From: Prostheceraeus crozeri
Lineage: Eukaryota > Platyhelminthes > Polycladida > Euryleptidae
Direction of reading: 5' to 3'
Assembly (NCBI GenBank): GCA_907163375.1
Contig: CAJQUW010007129.1
Location: forward strand, 1 to 64,000
Length of the DNA stretch: 64,000 nucleotides
The notes below the pieces were generated by a model. That model had not been told where the DNA came from, did no database searches, and saw only the letters and a program-made list of their open reading frames with translations. How positions within the stretch are numbered: the stretch's first letter is position 1; each line of letters begins with the position of its first letter. A program made the position numbers and the translations under genes. Below are positions 22,488 to 32,637 of the stretch, one piece after another.

Positions 22488-25091
22488 TACTTTACTTTAC
22501 TTTAAGCGGCATATTCATTGCTGAACTTCGGCCGACCCATTGGAGATGGCACGCCACAGTTTTCGCTCACGCGTTGCGCAGTTCAATTCGTACATGTTGA
22601 GTCCGGTCCATTTCATGATGTTGTTGACATACTGCGTCCTGGGCCTTCCTCTGCGCCGGTTGCCCTCCATGTTGCCTTGCAGCACAGTTCTCGTTAAAAG
22701 GCATCCTCCCTCCCTGCATTGATGACCGTAGAAGGAGAGTTTCCTTTTCCGAATGTGTCGAAGTAACATAGGGGTAGTGGCCAGTTGCTCGAAGATGCTG
22801 GCATTCGTTCGGTGCTCTCTGTAATTTATGCGCAACATTCTCTTCCAGAACCACATTTCGGCAGCTTCGATGTGTTGCTCGTCTGTAGTTTTCAGCGTCC
22901 ATCCTTCCGCTCCATATGATAGAATTGGCCACACAAGCGTCATCACTAATTTCATCTTGAGCTTTGTTGGTAGTGCCCTATCTGCCCATAGCTTGTTCAG
23001 TCTGGTCATCTTCGCCTTAGCCATAGCTATTCTCACACGGACGTCTTCTGTGCAACTTCCATCATTTTTCTTGATAGAGCCAAGATATTTGAAGCGATCG
23101 ACCTCTGCAACAGTCTCAGCCCCAACTGTGATTGTGCTATCTTCGTCACGTGTTGAACCGACTCGCATTACTTTTGTCTTCCTTGCATTTAGCTTGAGCG
23201 ACCTCTCAACTCCTGAAGCATTTACCTGGTCAACCATCTCCTGCATTTCACTCATGTTCTTGGCTATCAAAGCTGTGTCATCGGCATACCTGACATTGCT
23301 TATTTGTCTGCCTCCGATATTTATGCCAGCGTTCGTAAAATCGGTTTCTCTCATGATTTGCTCAGTATACAAACTGAAAAGATGCGGTGATAGAATACAT
23401 CCTTGACGCACACCCTTTTTGATTGGAAATTGCTTGGTTCGGTCTCCGTTCCAGCGAATAACTCCTTGCTGATTGCAGTAGAGGGACTTTATCAGGTTGA
23501 CGAGGTGATCAGGGAATCCAAAAGTAGACATGATATCCCAGAGCTGACCGTGGCTCACGCTGTCAAAAGCCTTGGAATAATCAATGAAAGTTATAACCGC
23601 TCCACATGACATGTCATTAGCCTTTTCAATAATGACTTGTAGGGTTGCCAACATGTCTGCGGTGCCTCTGCCAATTCGAAACCCTGCTTGTTCATCTGGG
23701 AGTTCCTGTTCGATCTTCATGCGCAGGCGGTCCAGCAGTATATTGAGGAGGACTTTGCTAGCATGCGATATAAGCGCGATGGTGCGATAATTGCCACACT
23801 CTTTGGGATTGCCAGTCTTGTGCAGTAATACGAGTTCTTGCTCTTTCCAATCGTCTGGCCAACGTTCCGTTTCCCAAATCCTCACGCAAAGCTTGTGAAG
23901 ACTTTTTGTGGCAAAGTCACCAGCGAACTTGACGAGTTCCGCAGGCACATTGTCACAACCTGCAGTCTTGCCCATTTTCAGTTTCTTTACCACGTTCTGG
24001 ACTTCTGCAAGCAGCGGAACAGGCTCCTTTTTTGCTGGAGGCGTAGTAACCAGCTCCTGATGAAAAACCGATGAAGTTGAACCGAAAAGCTGCTTAGCGT
24101 ATTCTTCCCAACGCTTTAGAACCTGGTTGGGTTCTATGAGGGTTAGACCTGTGGAGTCATTGATTACACTTTGTTTTTCAGTAGCTGCTGGTTCAGTAAG
24201 TGCGGAGATTTTTCGAAAAAGTGCTTTGCCTTTATGCATTCTATCGAACTCGTCGATTTCAGCGCACTGTCGTTCTAGCCAGGTTTTCTTGTCTTTACGC
24301 AGGCTTTTCTTTATCTTCTTGTTCAGCTTTTTAATCAAAAGGCTATCTGAAACACGCCGAGCTTCTCTTCGTTCATGAATTAACTTGAGAGTCTCGTTGC
24401 CAATCCAAGAATCAGTTACTTTCCGCCTAGGGGCACGTCCTATGACATCGGTTGCAACCTCTTTTAAGGTATCAGCTATGTTTGACCAGAGATCATTCGG
24501 CTCCATCTCCGTAGTATCTGTCTCCAATAGCGCTGCAAATCGGTTGTTCGTTTCTGTTACGTATTGATCCCGGACTTCCGAATCGTTCAGTTTATTCAAG
24601 TTGAAACGGAATGGTTGACTACTTCTTTTCACACTGAATGCTTTCAATTGAACCTTTGAAACGACCAATTTGTGATCGGTATCACAGTCTGCACTTGGTT
24701 TAGTTCTGGCATCAAGTACATTGTTGCGCCATTTCTTATTTATCATCATATAATCGATTTGATTCCGGGTGCTTTGGTCTGGAGATGTCCACGTGAATCG
24801 TCGACGCTTGTGGTGGCTAAACTGCGTATTCAAAATGCAAAGATTGTTTGCGGTAGAGAAATCTGCTAACCGTTGACCTCTCTCGTTTCGAATTCCCAGA
24901 CCGAAGCGACCAATTCCAGCAGAAGGTTCGTCTCCTTCACCAACCTTCGCATTGAAATCGCCCATCAGGATGCAGATCTCTCGACTCTTTACTTGTTCAA
25001 CTGCTGATTGCAATTTCTCATAGAAGAGGTCTACAACTTCATCATCGTGACTAGTTGTAGGAGCATACCTGTATTACTGTTGTGGGCACAG
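22488..25091 (-). mobile_element. RTE-clade non-LTR retrotransposon, 5'-truncated
   Basis: The element is bounded by the exact 12-bp duplication GCGAAAATGTGC. Its 3' end (low coordinates) carries a short (AAAGT)n tail at 22488-22503, typical of RTE elements, which end in simple repeats rather than poly(A). The body is a single endonuclease-RT ORF. At 2604 bp it lacks the N-terminal part of the endonuclease, consistent with usual 5' truncation on insertion. Confidence 0.9.
22515..25013 (-). CDS. RTE-type endonuclease/reverse transcriptase (832 residues, N-terminally incomplete)
   Basis: The C-terminal part of an apurinic-like endonuclease comes first: GDFNAKVG near residue 18, RNQIDYM near 85 and DTDHKLV near 111. 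The RT follows, with GKTAGCDNVPAELVK, FIDYSKAFDSV (about 474), GVRQGCILSP and the catalytic YADDTALIA (about 575), then the family's C-terminal region with GRPRTQYVNNIMKW. This organisation is that of RTE/BovB LINEs. The frame continues upstream of 25013 through YAPTTSHDDE to a stop near 25068; just beyond it another frame reads TVIQV, so a small indel broke the endonuclease before the duplication (both copies share it). RT domain intact; element probably dead. Confidence 0.9.
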   Translation of the reverse strand: MQSAVEQVKSREICILMGDFNAKVGEGDEPSAGIGRFGLGIRNERGQRLADFSTANNLCILNTQFSHHKRRRFTWTSPDQSTRNQIDYMMINKKWRNNVLDARTKPSADCDTDHKLVVSKVQLKAFSVKRSSQPFRFNLNKLNDSEVRDQYVTETNNRFAALLETDTTEMEPNDLWSNIADTLKEVATDVIGRAPRRKVTDSWIGNETLKLIHERREARRVSDSLLIKKLNKKIKKSLRKDKKTWLERQCAEIDEFDRMHKGKALFRKISALTEPAATEKQSVINDSTGLTLIEPNQVLKRWEEYAKQLFGSTSSVFHQELVTTPPAKKEPVPLLAEVQNVVKKLKMGKTAGCDNVPAELVKFAGDFATKSLHKLCVRIWETERWPDDWKEQELVLLHKTGNPKECGNYRTIALISHASKVLLNILLDRLRMKIEQELPDEQAGFRIGRGTADMLATLQVIIEKANDMSCGAVITFIDYSKAFDSVSHGQLWDIMSTFGFPDHLVNLIKSLYCNQQGVIRWNGDRTKQFPIKKGVRQGCILSPHLFSLYTEQIMRETDFTNAGINIGGRQISNVRYADDTALIAKNMSEMQEMVDQVNASGVERSLKLNARKTKVMRVGSTRDEDSTITVGAETVAEVDRFKYLGSIKKNDGSCTEDVRVRIAMAKAKMTRLNKLWADRALPTKLKMKLVMTLVWPILSYGAEGWTLKTTDEQHIEAAEMWFWKRMLRINYREHRTNASIFEQLATTPMLLRHIRKRKLSFYGHQCREGGCLLTRTVLQGNMEGNRRRGRPRTQYVNNIMKWTGLNMYELNCATRERKLWRAISNGSAEVQQ

Positions 25092-25194
25092 GCGAAAATG
25101 TGCAGTATGCAGAAAACAAGCACGACCCGAGTGTCGGCAGTGTGATGTAGGCTTTCACATCGATTGTTTTCCTACGTACCATGATAGACAGTAA
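25092..25194 (+). pseudogene. piggyBac transposase C-terminal remnant, 3' piece
   Basis: Resumes the frame of 22405-22487 and reads CAVCRKQARPECRQCDVGF, then HIDCFPTYHDRQ and TAA at 25192-25194. The CxxC...CxxC...H..C...YH spacing is the RING-like cysteine tail of piggyBac transposases and parallels CTKCNVGLC...YH in the nearby broken piggyBac. It shows the LINE landed inside a piggyBac gene. Confidence 0.6.
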
Positions 25195-27617
25195 TCTTTT
25201 CTGAAAGCTACATGAAGAAAGAAGCTACAGTTCTAGGATTTTTATCACATTTTGTCTTCAATGAAAAAGATATGATCTGTACATTTTTCAATACATTCAA
25301 ATATAATGTGACGTCAATATCTTCTAATAACACAAGACTATCAACTGAATTATTACCATAGAGCTTACTGAAACAATTATAGAAAGTTTTTGAAAAAATC
25401 TGAAAAATTCGGATATTTACCATGGTCGATAATATAAAGTAGACATGAAACAAAGTATAAATGCAATTTTTGATAAAAGATTCTAGTCAAAACTTATTGA
25501 AAAATATTTGGTAAAACGTACGAAACCAGATGAATATTTCTTTCAAAAATCCGGATGGCCATGGTCGACATATGTCGACTTTTTAAAATCTCGTATAATT
25601 TATAAATTATGAAAATGATTAGGTAAGGCAGACATTAAACAATGTAGAAATGCACTTTCTACATTTCAAAGTCATTCAAAAGCATTAGAAAAAAATTTGG
25701 CAAATAATGGGTTTTGATTTGCCAGCATAGTTTAAAACGGTTAAAGGTGGATGGATTGATATTTGCTGAGATATCTCGGTCAATTATCATTTGTCAAAAG
25801 CCCTCGGGCAATGCCCTCGCGCATTTTAACAAAATAAGTGAGCTCATTATTCCAGCAAATATCAATCTGTTCTCTTTTAGCCATTATTAAGGCTTTTAGC
25901 CATAGAAATAGATAATAATAGAATCTCTAGAACGGAAATGTAGCCTCGTACCGGTATAACACTTCCTACTTGCCCCTGCTCTCGCAGTTTCCGAGCTGAA
26001 AGTATTTAAATCAAAATCATCATCCGCTAGGAATATCAGTTAACTACATACAGTAAACTAAGACCTACTATACAAAATGCAACTGGGATGAATAAATTTG
26101 TAATGAACTTTGAAGAAAAGAAAATAAAATACATGCGAAGCTACAGTACAGGCACTGAACTTGCTAGAATCGACCTACAACGTCTCACCTGGAACTACTC
26201 CATGAAGAAAATGAAATAGGGAACTAGACTTGTTATAAATGGCGCAATTGGTGACTAACTATTCAAGAAATTTAATCTACCTCTCAAGAGGACCGGTCTG
26301 TGTCCCATCATATTCGCAAACAGTTGTGACAAGTGTAATCTGTACACGACGGAAGATACTATCAATTACCTATTTCACTGAAGATGGGAAAGGAGATAAT
26401 CATTCACGCTGTTACCTAACTTAACATAGAAAATAAGCTAACCAAGTAATTATCAAAGCGTAGATCGTATAAACAAATTAAAAAAAGGAAGGGTAATAAA
26501 TTCTGAAAGATAAGCTGCTGAAAATGATTGGTGAAGTACGACTGTCATGGAATATTGAAATTGTAGCAAAAGAAAAAATAGTAAGAAGGAAAAATTGAAT
26601 GAATGCATAAATAAATAAATGGAAGGAAATAAACAGCGCAGATGAAAATTATTAAGTATAGATCAAAATCAAAAAAATTAATAAATAAATGAAATAAATA
26701 GTCACATGAAACTAGCGTAAAATGAATTTGCAGACTGCAAAATAATGAGTGCAAGCGAATAATGTAATGCATACTGAAAATAAAATAAAATAAAATTAGT
26801 CCTTAAAAGGACTGGTTTTGCGTTCGCTGTACCAGCTAGGAAGTCATCAGCAGGAATTCAGGTAGGATTCGTGTTTCGACTCCAATTCCTGAACACCTAG
26901 CTTAGAATTCCGAGAGTAAAACAGCCGCAATTTTTGAAAGTTGGTGTTGTCCACTCCTTCCCCTTCTTTGAAATGAAGCTACAATACTGAGACATCGAGG
27001 CTTGTGGTTTCTAGGAGACTTTATAAAGTTTGCACTTGCCTCTTCTTTTCAGATGGGGAAATTAAGTAACAGCAGTTTTTATTTTTCTGATATGCTTTGT
27101 CCGGTCAGCAGTAGCTAGTTTTGCGGACGCACTGATAGTGGATACGAACCTGGATAGGAACACATGTTTCGAATTGCCAATGGATGCGAACATGGATAGG
27201 AACATGTTCCAAATTACCAATCGGAACATGTTTCGAACATGTAAATAGGAACCGCGTTCCGATTGACAACCGAATTGAGATCATACTTAATGATTCGGTA
27301 CACTTATTTGTGTGTTGGGATCGGAACGGCCTGTTCCGAAATTGAATTAGAGTATGTGAATTAGAACAGGGATGCGAACATCTATTTCGGAACTTAAACA
27401 GATGTTTGTTTTGAGACTGCTTGCTCAAATGCGACAATTGTGACCATTGTGACTATGATGTCAATCTTTCTTGAATTTCATAAAACAGATTCTACAGATC
27501 AGGAATTATGTTAACAATCTTATATTATTTGCTAATCAGAATCCCATTTACAGACTTTGTAAATAAAAAACAAGAGGTTTGCAATGTAAGTTTAATTAGG
27601 CATGGAAAATCACAGCA
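25195..27617. other. Spacer without a supported gene
   Basis: AT-rich. It contains an inverted repeat (25754-25867), AAAT/AAAAT simple repeats at about 26600-26800, and a patch at 27120-27260 of repeated GGAACATGTTYC-like strings, one a perfect 12-bp palindrome near 27205. ORFs here are short and unrecognised. Confidence 0.5.
25754..25867. repeat. Small inverted repeat (foldback)
   Basis: GATTGATATTTGCTG at 25754-25768 is the exact reverse complement of 25853-25867, with about 84 bp between the arms. Possibly a small foldback/MITE remnant. Duplicated at 44629-44742. Confidence 0.6.
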
Positions 27618-27630
27618 TTAACCCATTAAG

Positions 27631-27653
27631 TCCTAGCGTGACCATATGGTCAC
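27631..27653. promoter_or_regulatory. Subterminal piggyBac repeat with 16-bp palindrome
   Basis: TCCTAGC followed by the palindrome GTGACCATATGGTCAC. The same motif occurs inverted near 28003-28025, ending GCTAGGA, and again in direct orientation near 30277-30299 with one changed base (CATGTGG). The repetition near both termini suggests a transposase-binding site; the role is inferred. Confidence 0.7.
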
Positions 27654-27811
27654 AACCACACTATTATATTAAAGTTGATCCAATTTTTTTATATGTTTGA
27701 ACAATTATCTTGTTCTCGCTTTAATAATATAGCAGAATACCCTGTTGTTTTAATTCACAGTATTTTCGATTGGCTGTCATCTCTTGTTTCGGTGGCGCTA
27801 AGTGAAATATC

Positions 27812-30041
27812 ATGGCTACATCGTCCAAGAGGAGAAAAACGTAAGTAACGCTTTTTCATTGCATTCTGAACACCTGAAAAACTAATCAGTGAAGCAACAG
27901 TCCCAGTGTATGTTACTATCACGACCTATAAGGTGTTATTGGATATAGGAAATTTCGTTTGATGGATGATCTACCTAAGAACCAGTTATGTAATCATGAT
28001 GTGACCATATGGTCACGCTAGGACTTACGAGATACATACATCTCTGTACAAAGTTGAATTTTAACATGTTTACAATACCAAACTTCTCTTGGTTTTAAAA
28101 AAATTAAGAGGCAAAGTTAAGAATTTGCATTGAATATGCATAAATGACGTGTTTGAAAATTACAACCCGGCAATATTTTCATGTTAAAAAAAGTTTGGCT
28201 GGGGAATCGAACCCGTGTCCTTACGGATAGTGTATCTAACATCGATACCACCGCGCCACTCGCGCATCTGCTTGCTGTCATCTACTTAGACTGTCATATT
28301 GCTTTGCAGGTACACTGTTGATGACGTTGTCGCTTTGGTGGAGCAAGATGAAATCGACGAGAATGACATTTTCATAGAGCCGCCTGCCGCAGCTGTTTTA
28401 ACAGACGAAGATTCGGGTGATGAAGCGGATCGTCTGTCGGGAAACCAGCTACGTGCACAAGCGCATGTAGCATGCCTTGAAGACGAGGACGCAGGGTACA
28501 AATATGAATTCGACTTCGAGCTATTTTCCAACATAGAAAAGTCTTTGAAGTGGTGTAGAAAGGACAATAAAGATAATATCCCCTTATTTCCAGAACCCAG
28601 TTATGATAGATACAGAGATTTTTCTCCGATCGAGCTATTCGAACTCTTTTTTGGTGATGAGATCATTGATCACATATGTGTTGAAACACAAACATATATT
28701 ATGCAGAAAAATGAGCCTCATCTACATTTTTCGAAATCGGAAGTTAAGACTTTTATTGGAATAATGATTCTCTCAGGTTACTATCTCAGGTCCTATCCAA
28801 ATCGCAGGATGTTTTGGGAGAACCAGGACGATACCCGGAACTCCTTGGTATACCAAAGTATGAGGCGAAATCGTTTTGAAACTTTGATGACCCGAATTCA
28901 CTTCGCAGATGATAGCATTATCGATATGAATGATAAGTTATTCAAAGTGAGACCTTTGATCACACATCTAAACAGGAAATTTAGAGAACATTTTGTGCCC
29001 GAGCAGCATCTAAGCTATGATGAGTCCATGATCAGATATTTAGGATCTCATGGAATCAAACAGTTTATCGCTAATAAACCCATACGGTTTGGGTATGAAT
29101 GTTGGTCCCTCAACTCTAGTAGTGGGTATCTTCTGTCTTTTGAGGTGCATCAGGGGAAGACAATGAAAATTGATGGAGAACAATATGGGAAATCTTTTGG
29201 AAAGGCAACAGCACCTTTATTTTCATTCTTAGACGAACCGGAACGTTTTCAAAAGCTACCGTATCTTATATACTTTGATAACCTTTTCACTAGTCTGAAA
29301 ACCTTTGTTGAGCTCTCTAATCGAGGATGCGGTGGTACAGGTACTTAGAGAGAAAACAGAATTCCGAAATCATGTCCAATTCGCCCAAAAGATTTTTTGG
29401 CAAAGTGTGATAGAGGCACAATTTCTTTTGCTTCAGATAGTAAGACAAACATCGTTATTGCACATTGGAAGGACAATAAGGTTGCTACAGTAGGTTCTAA
29501 TTGTCACTCAATACACCCTATAGGGGAATGTCGTAGATATTGTCGTCAATCGGGTCAGAAAATATCAGTTTCATGTCCAAACGTAATCAAATCATACAAC
29601 CAATGGATGGGTGGAACTGATCGAATAGATCAAAACGTCTCTATTGTATCGGACAAATATCAAAGGAAAAAAAGTGGTATTTCCCTATTTTTTCATGGTT
29701 AATTGATGTGGCCATTCAAAATGCATGGCTACTTAAGTAGCTTTATTCATCGGGGTATTCACAGAAATTGCCCACTTTTAGAGTTTCGTCGGAGAATTGC
29801 GCTTTTTATTTTAAACCTAAATGGTGTTAAACCATCAGGTGGTGGTCGACCACCACTTCGGGAAAGAGGATTATCCGCGGATGTACGTTTTGATAATGTA
29901 GGACACTATGTACGAGTTCCCACTGGTTCAAAACGTCGACGATGCCAAGGAAATAATTATTCCTCAGTAATTAGATCCGAATGTACTAAATGTAACGTTG
30001 GTTTGTGCATTCCTTACTTCGAGAATTATCATAAACCATGA
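27812..30041 (+). pseudogene. piggyBac transposase, broken, copy 1
   Basis: Exon 1 is 27812-27840 (MATSSKRRK plus two bases), then a GT-AG intron 27841-28309, and exon 2 starts at 28310 in phase with YTVDDVVALVEQ. The N-terminus is acidic. The DDD core shows LSYDESMIRY and YFDNLFTS, and after a break MGGTDRIDQ. The C-terminus has CTKCNVGLC and a final YH. Breaks: an in-frame TAG at 29346-29348 where the frame continues RENRIP, a frameshift at an A run near 29665-29672 (another frame reads FPIFSWLIDVAIQNAW), and a second shift near 29740. It cannot make a full protein. Confidence 0.85.
28196..28265 (-). other. tRNA-like sequence (SINE head or tRNA pseudogene) in the piggyBac intron
   Basis: On the minus strand an A-box-like TGGCGCGGTGGT is followed 35-40 bases later by a consensus B box GGTTCGATTCC. 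Between them is a 5-bp stem (GTATC/GATAC) around a 7-base loop and a short TCC/GGA variable stem, as in type II tRNAs. The acceptor stem does not pair and the loop lacks U33, so it is not a working tRNA. Same sequence at 47072-47141. Confidence 0.45.
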
Positions 30042-30433
30042 CATTCAGAATTGTGTTGAATCTTTGATAAGCTGACATTTTGATAATGAATAGATCTGAT
30101 AATAATTTTGTGTAACAAAGAAAATTATAGTTGCTATTCCTTTTGTTGATTATTGATAATCACCATTGTTCGAATTTTACCAGTTTCGTGATGAATAGTA
30201 AATTGTATTCATTGTATCAAGAAATGTAGTTTTGTTAATTACTTGCCATATTCAAAAGCAATATGTACCTCGTAAGTCCTAGCGTGACCATGTGGTCACA
30301 GGCTGCAGATGTAAAACTAAAGAAGCACCGGCATAATTTCAATCATAAATGCGCAAAGTAACCCCTAAGGATGCGTAACACAAAATATATTAGATTTCTG
30401 TGATGTAAAATAATTCGGGCATTAATGGGTTAA

Positions 30434-30899
30434 CTTTACCCTAACTGTTAACCTAATTAACAGTTTAATTAGGCATGTAATGGTCACAGTCATGAACGGG
30501 GCACCTTGCCGGCAGTCCCTGTCTCCTTTGGAGTGCGGTAACAGCTAGAGTCTTCCACAACTCTACGTTGCATCCACAAGATAAATTCACGTTCGTATCT
30601 AACTCTCCTCCCATTATAATCTGACTTTCATTCTTGAAGCAGAACAGTTGTTTCTGGGTAGTCAGGTTTCGTTCTTAGTGTTTGCTCAAGTCACGAGGAT
30701 TAGAACTTACTTGATTGGAACAATGACATCCTTATATATCCCTTTAGGGAAAATCGGAGCCTCTCTGATTGGCTGTTGGGAATTCCTTTGTTTAAAAAGT
30801 ATAGAAGTCCTAGCAGCGTACCAATTCTCATCAAAGGTTCTAATCCTCAAGTACCATGTTGTCAGCTATCTTATCTATATTATTCTAATCACATTGAAA
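30434..30899 (+). promoter_or_regulatory. Spacer with a possible promoter for the 133-residue ORF
   Basis: An inverted CCAAT box (ATTGGCTG, about 30769-30776) and a TTTAAAAAGTATA string at about 30790-30802 lie about 100 bp upstream of an ATG at 30900, spacing that suits an RNA polymerase II promoter. Nothing else is supported here. Confidence 0.3.
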
Positions 30900-31301
30900 A
30901 TGGAACGTATCACAGCACCTCCCACTTCTCCTGTTGAAAAGATGGAATCGCCATGCGAACCCAGAGTGTTGGTAAGAAGACCTGTAACTCCTGATCCAGA
31001 ATCATCAGAAGATGAAAGCGTGGTTCTAAGGAGGAGTGTCATCGAAACACCGGTGGAGGCCACCATAACCGTCAAGACGCGATGCGGAAGCCAGATCAGG
31101 AATGCGCCGAGGAAGGTACACTCCAAAAGAATAGCTGTCAGATTTGAACCACAAGAGAAGAACTTAACAACCGGGCTTGAGTTCAACATAATCGACCCAG
31201 ACACGCCTCGCCGCTGCCCTGGTGCCCCCAAAAAGACAAGAGTGTGTGTTCGCGTTGACCTGAAGAAACTGATTCCTTTCCCAAATATTGATAATATGTG
31301 A
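30900..31301 (+). CDS. Unknown 133-residue Pro/Ser-rich basic protein, copy 1
   Basis: I do not recognise this protein. From the ATG at 30900 it starts MERITAPPTSPVEKMESP, has an acidic PDPESSEDES patch near residue 40, and ends with a Lys/Arg-rich part. The frame is open another 84 codons upstream, but that part is hydrophobic and reads like promoter DNA, so I prefer the inner ATG behind a TATA-like box. It lies 470 bp beyond the piggyBac right end and is identical in copy 2. No signal peptide or known domain. It could be host, cargo or chance. Confidence 0.35.
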   Translation: MERITAPPTSPVEKMESPCEPRVLVRRPVTPDPESSEDESVVLRRSVIETPVEATITVKTRCGSQIRNAPRKVHSKRIAVRFEPQEKNLTTGLEFNIIDPDTPRRCPGAPKKTRVCVRVDLKKLIPFPNIDNM

Positions 31302-31374
31302 TTTTTTCTCTTCAACAACACTTACATAATGAACAATCTTGTTTTATAATTTCACAAATCGAATTTCTGATGGG

Positions 31375-32038
31375 TCGATTTCCACCATCATCGTTGAGTA
31401 ATTACTTGGATATTGTCGAGGGATTTGAAAGAATCGATAAACCCAGTACTACCACCGGTGGTACTGTTTCTCCTGTCCAACCAGTTATAACTGCTGTTGC
31501 GTCTAGTAATTCAGGCATTCGTTGCTTTAAATGTCAAGAATTCGGTCATATCGCTCGGGGTTGTCCTAAGTCTGTCAACGTCTTCCAACGGACCATGTCA
31601 TGGCCGTCTCAGACTCCACGTCAAACTATGAACAGGCCGACAAATTCAACGTTTTTTCAGCAACCGTTCTATCGGTCACAAGCGGGTTTAATTAATGCGC
31701 CATCGAACGTTCAGCCCGCAGTTCCGTAAGTAAGACCAATTTTGGGTCCTGACACAACGGTATCTCGGTCAACACTCCCAAGGGAATCGCGGTTGCCTGT
31801 TGTCGAGCAACCCACCAGTTATGGAAACACGGCTCAAAAATTGACTGGGTTTCCGGGACAAAATACTACGTATACTGGGGTTGCCGATGCATCGGCATCA
31901 GGCTATCAGCCACAGCAAAATAGGCCCACTGGTGCTTTGCAGCCTACTTTAACTGCTCGGCAGGGTCCATGTTATAATTGTGGACAGTATGGACACTTAG
32001 CTCGTAATTGTCCGCAGGGAAACGAGCAGCGGCGATAG
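31375..32038 (+). pseudogene. Gypsy gag, C-terminal part with two CCHC zinc knuckles
   Basis: The frame enters from the duplicated block by chance (open since 31298) and becomes gag-like at PPSSLSNYLDIVEGFERI. CFKCQEFGHIARGCP near 31525 and CYNCGQYGHLARNCP near 31970 are CxxCx4Hx4C nucleocapsid knuckles that bind the element's RNA. A TAA at 31727-31729 interrupts the frame, which continues in phase to TAG at 32036-32038. Everything before the junction (matrix and capsid) is missing. Confidence 0.8.
32017..32023 (+). promoter_or_regulatory. Predicted -1 frameshift site GGGAAAC between gag and pro
   Basis: The gag frame reads CAG GGA AAC, so the heptamer is in the retroviral X-XXY-YYZ register. 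Slipping back one base leads straight into the protease frame (RAAAIDTSRP...) 13 bases before the gag stop. A hairpin (CCGGC-CTCTC-GCCGG, 32046-32060) lies 22 bases downstream, farther than ideal. Confidence 0.6.
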
Positions 32039-32166
32039 ATACGTCCCGGCCTCTCGCCGGCTCTCGTTTGAAACGGGACTCAGCAAATATAGCAGAAATT
32101 CTTGTTGGTGACCAGATAGTTAAAGCTCTGGTTGATACCGGTGCAGATGTGTCGGTATGTAATATA
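32018..32166 (+). pseudogene. Gypsy protease, N-terminal part (interrupted)
   Basis: The frame overlaps the end of gag by -1 and reads EILVGDQIVKALVDTGADVSV, with the DTGA catalytic motif of retroviral aspartic proteases. It stops making sense at the TA where the Tc1 element starts at 32167, and resumes beyond 33783. Confidence 0.8.
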
Positions 32167-32213
32167 CCTTTTCCCGGTCAAATTAGCATAATGTTCAATC
32201 AAATTAGCACGCG
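32167..32213 (+). repeat. Tc1/mariner left TIR with internal direct repeat
   Basis: Inverted partner of 33735-33781 with a few mismatches in the middle. Contains TCAAATTAGCA twice, similar to the two transposase-binding sites per end seen in some Tc1 elements. Confidence 0.85.
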
Positions 32214-32637
32214 TGCAGTGAGCGCACGCAGAAGAATCATCATGACGTCAGGGGTATAATTGAATTCCCTATTTCATCTAGATTTACTCTCACTATATTT
32301 AGATATCAGTATTTAATTTAAGCCACATTTAATTGATAATGAACACTTGGTTTGTGGATTATCAGAATTTATTTTGCTGCAGGTAATTAAGACAAGTCAG
32401 AATCCCATATTTATCAATTACAAAATGTTTCTATAGAAATGGCATTAATCAAAAACAATGACTAGGTCTGTCTACCCAAACCACAAATGCACTTAGTCAA
32501 AAATATCCTGTTTCTGTAGACAAGCTGGGGCATAATTCAAGGTATATTTGAACCATGCTGAACATTTCTCTCGCGTTATTTCCACATACACGATTCTATG
32601 GTTCCTTTCAAGATGGACGATCTGTGAGCATGGAACG

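Larger units (their letters stand above)
27622..30429 (+). mobile_element. piggyBac element, copy 1 (complete ends, dead transposase)
   Basis: TTAA at 27618-27621 and 30430-30433 flanks CCCATTAA...TTAATGGG termini, the standard piggyBac arrangement. Inside are a two-exon transposase with several breaks and three copies of a palindrome-bearing motif (TCCTAGCGTGACCATATGGT and its continuation) near both ends. Size 2808 bp. Confidence 0.9.
20170..31374. repeat. 11.2-kb duplicated block, copy 1
   Basis: From the LTR start to the TGGG at 31371-31374 this block matches 39045-50251 almost base for base. I count roughly 17 differences by eye, including a few single-base indels, about 0.15-0.2 percent. 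Left of 20170 and right of 31374 the two copies have unrelated sequence. The offset is 18875-18877 bp. Confidence 0.95.

Noticed and set aside
22540-24869. Plus-strand ORFs across the LINE
   Set aside because: Shadows of the minus-strand RTE ORF; none has a known domain. The same applies at 41415-43744.
27120-27260. Steroid-receptor-like palindromes (GGAACATGTTCC)
   Set aside because: They are part of a locally repetitive patch; half-sites and spacing do not fit a clear response element.
20170-31374. The 11.2-kb repeats as giant LTRs of the Gypsy element
   Set aside because: The true LTR is only 937 bp, with TGTAACAG/CTGTTACA ends and a CATA duplication; the rest is P-element end and flanking DNA shared by duplication.
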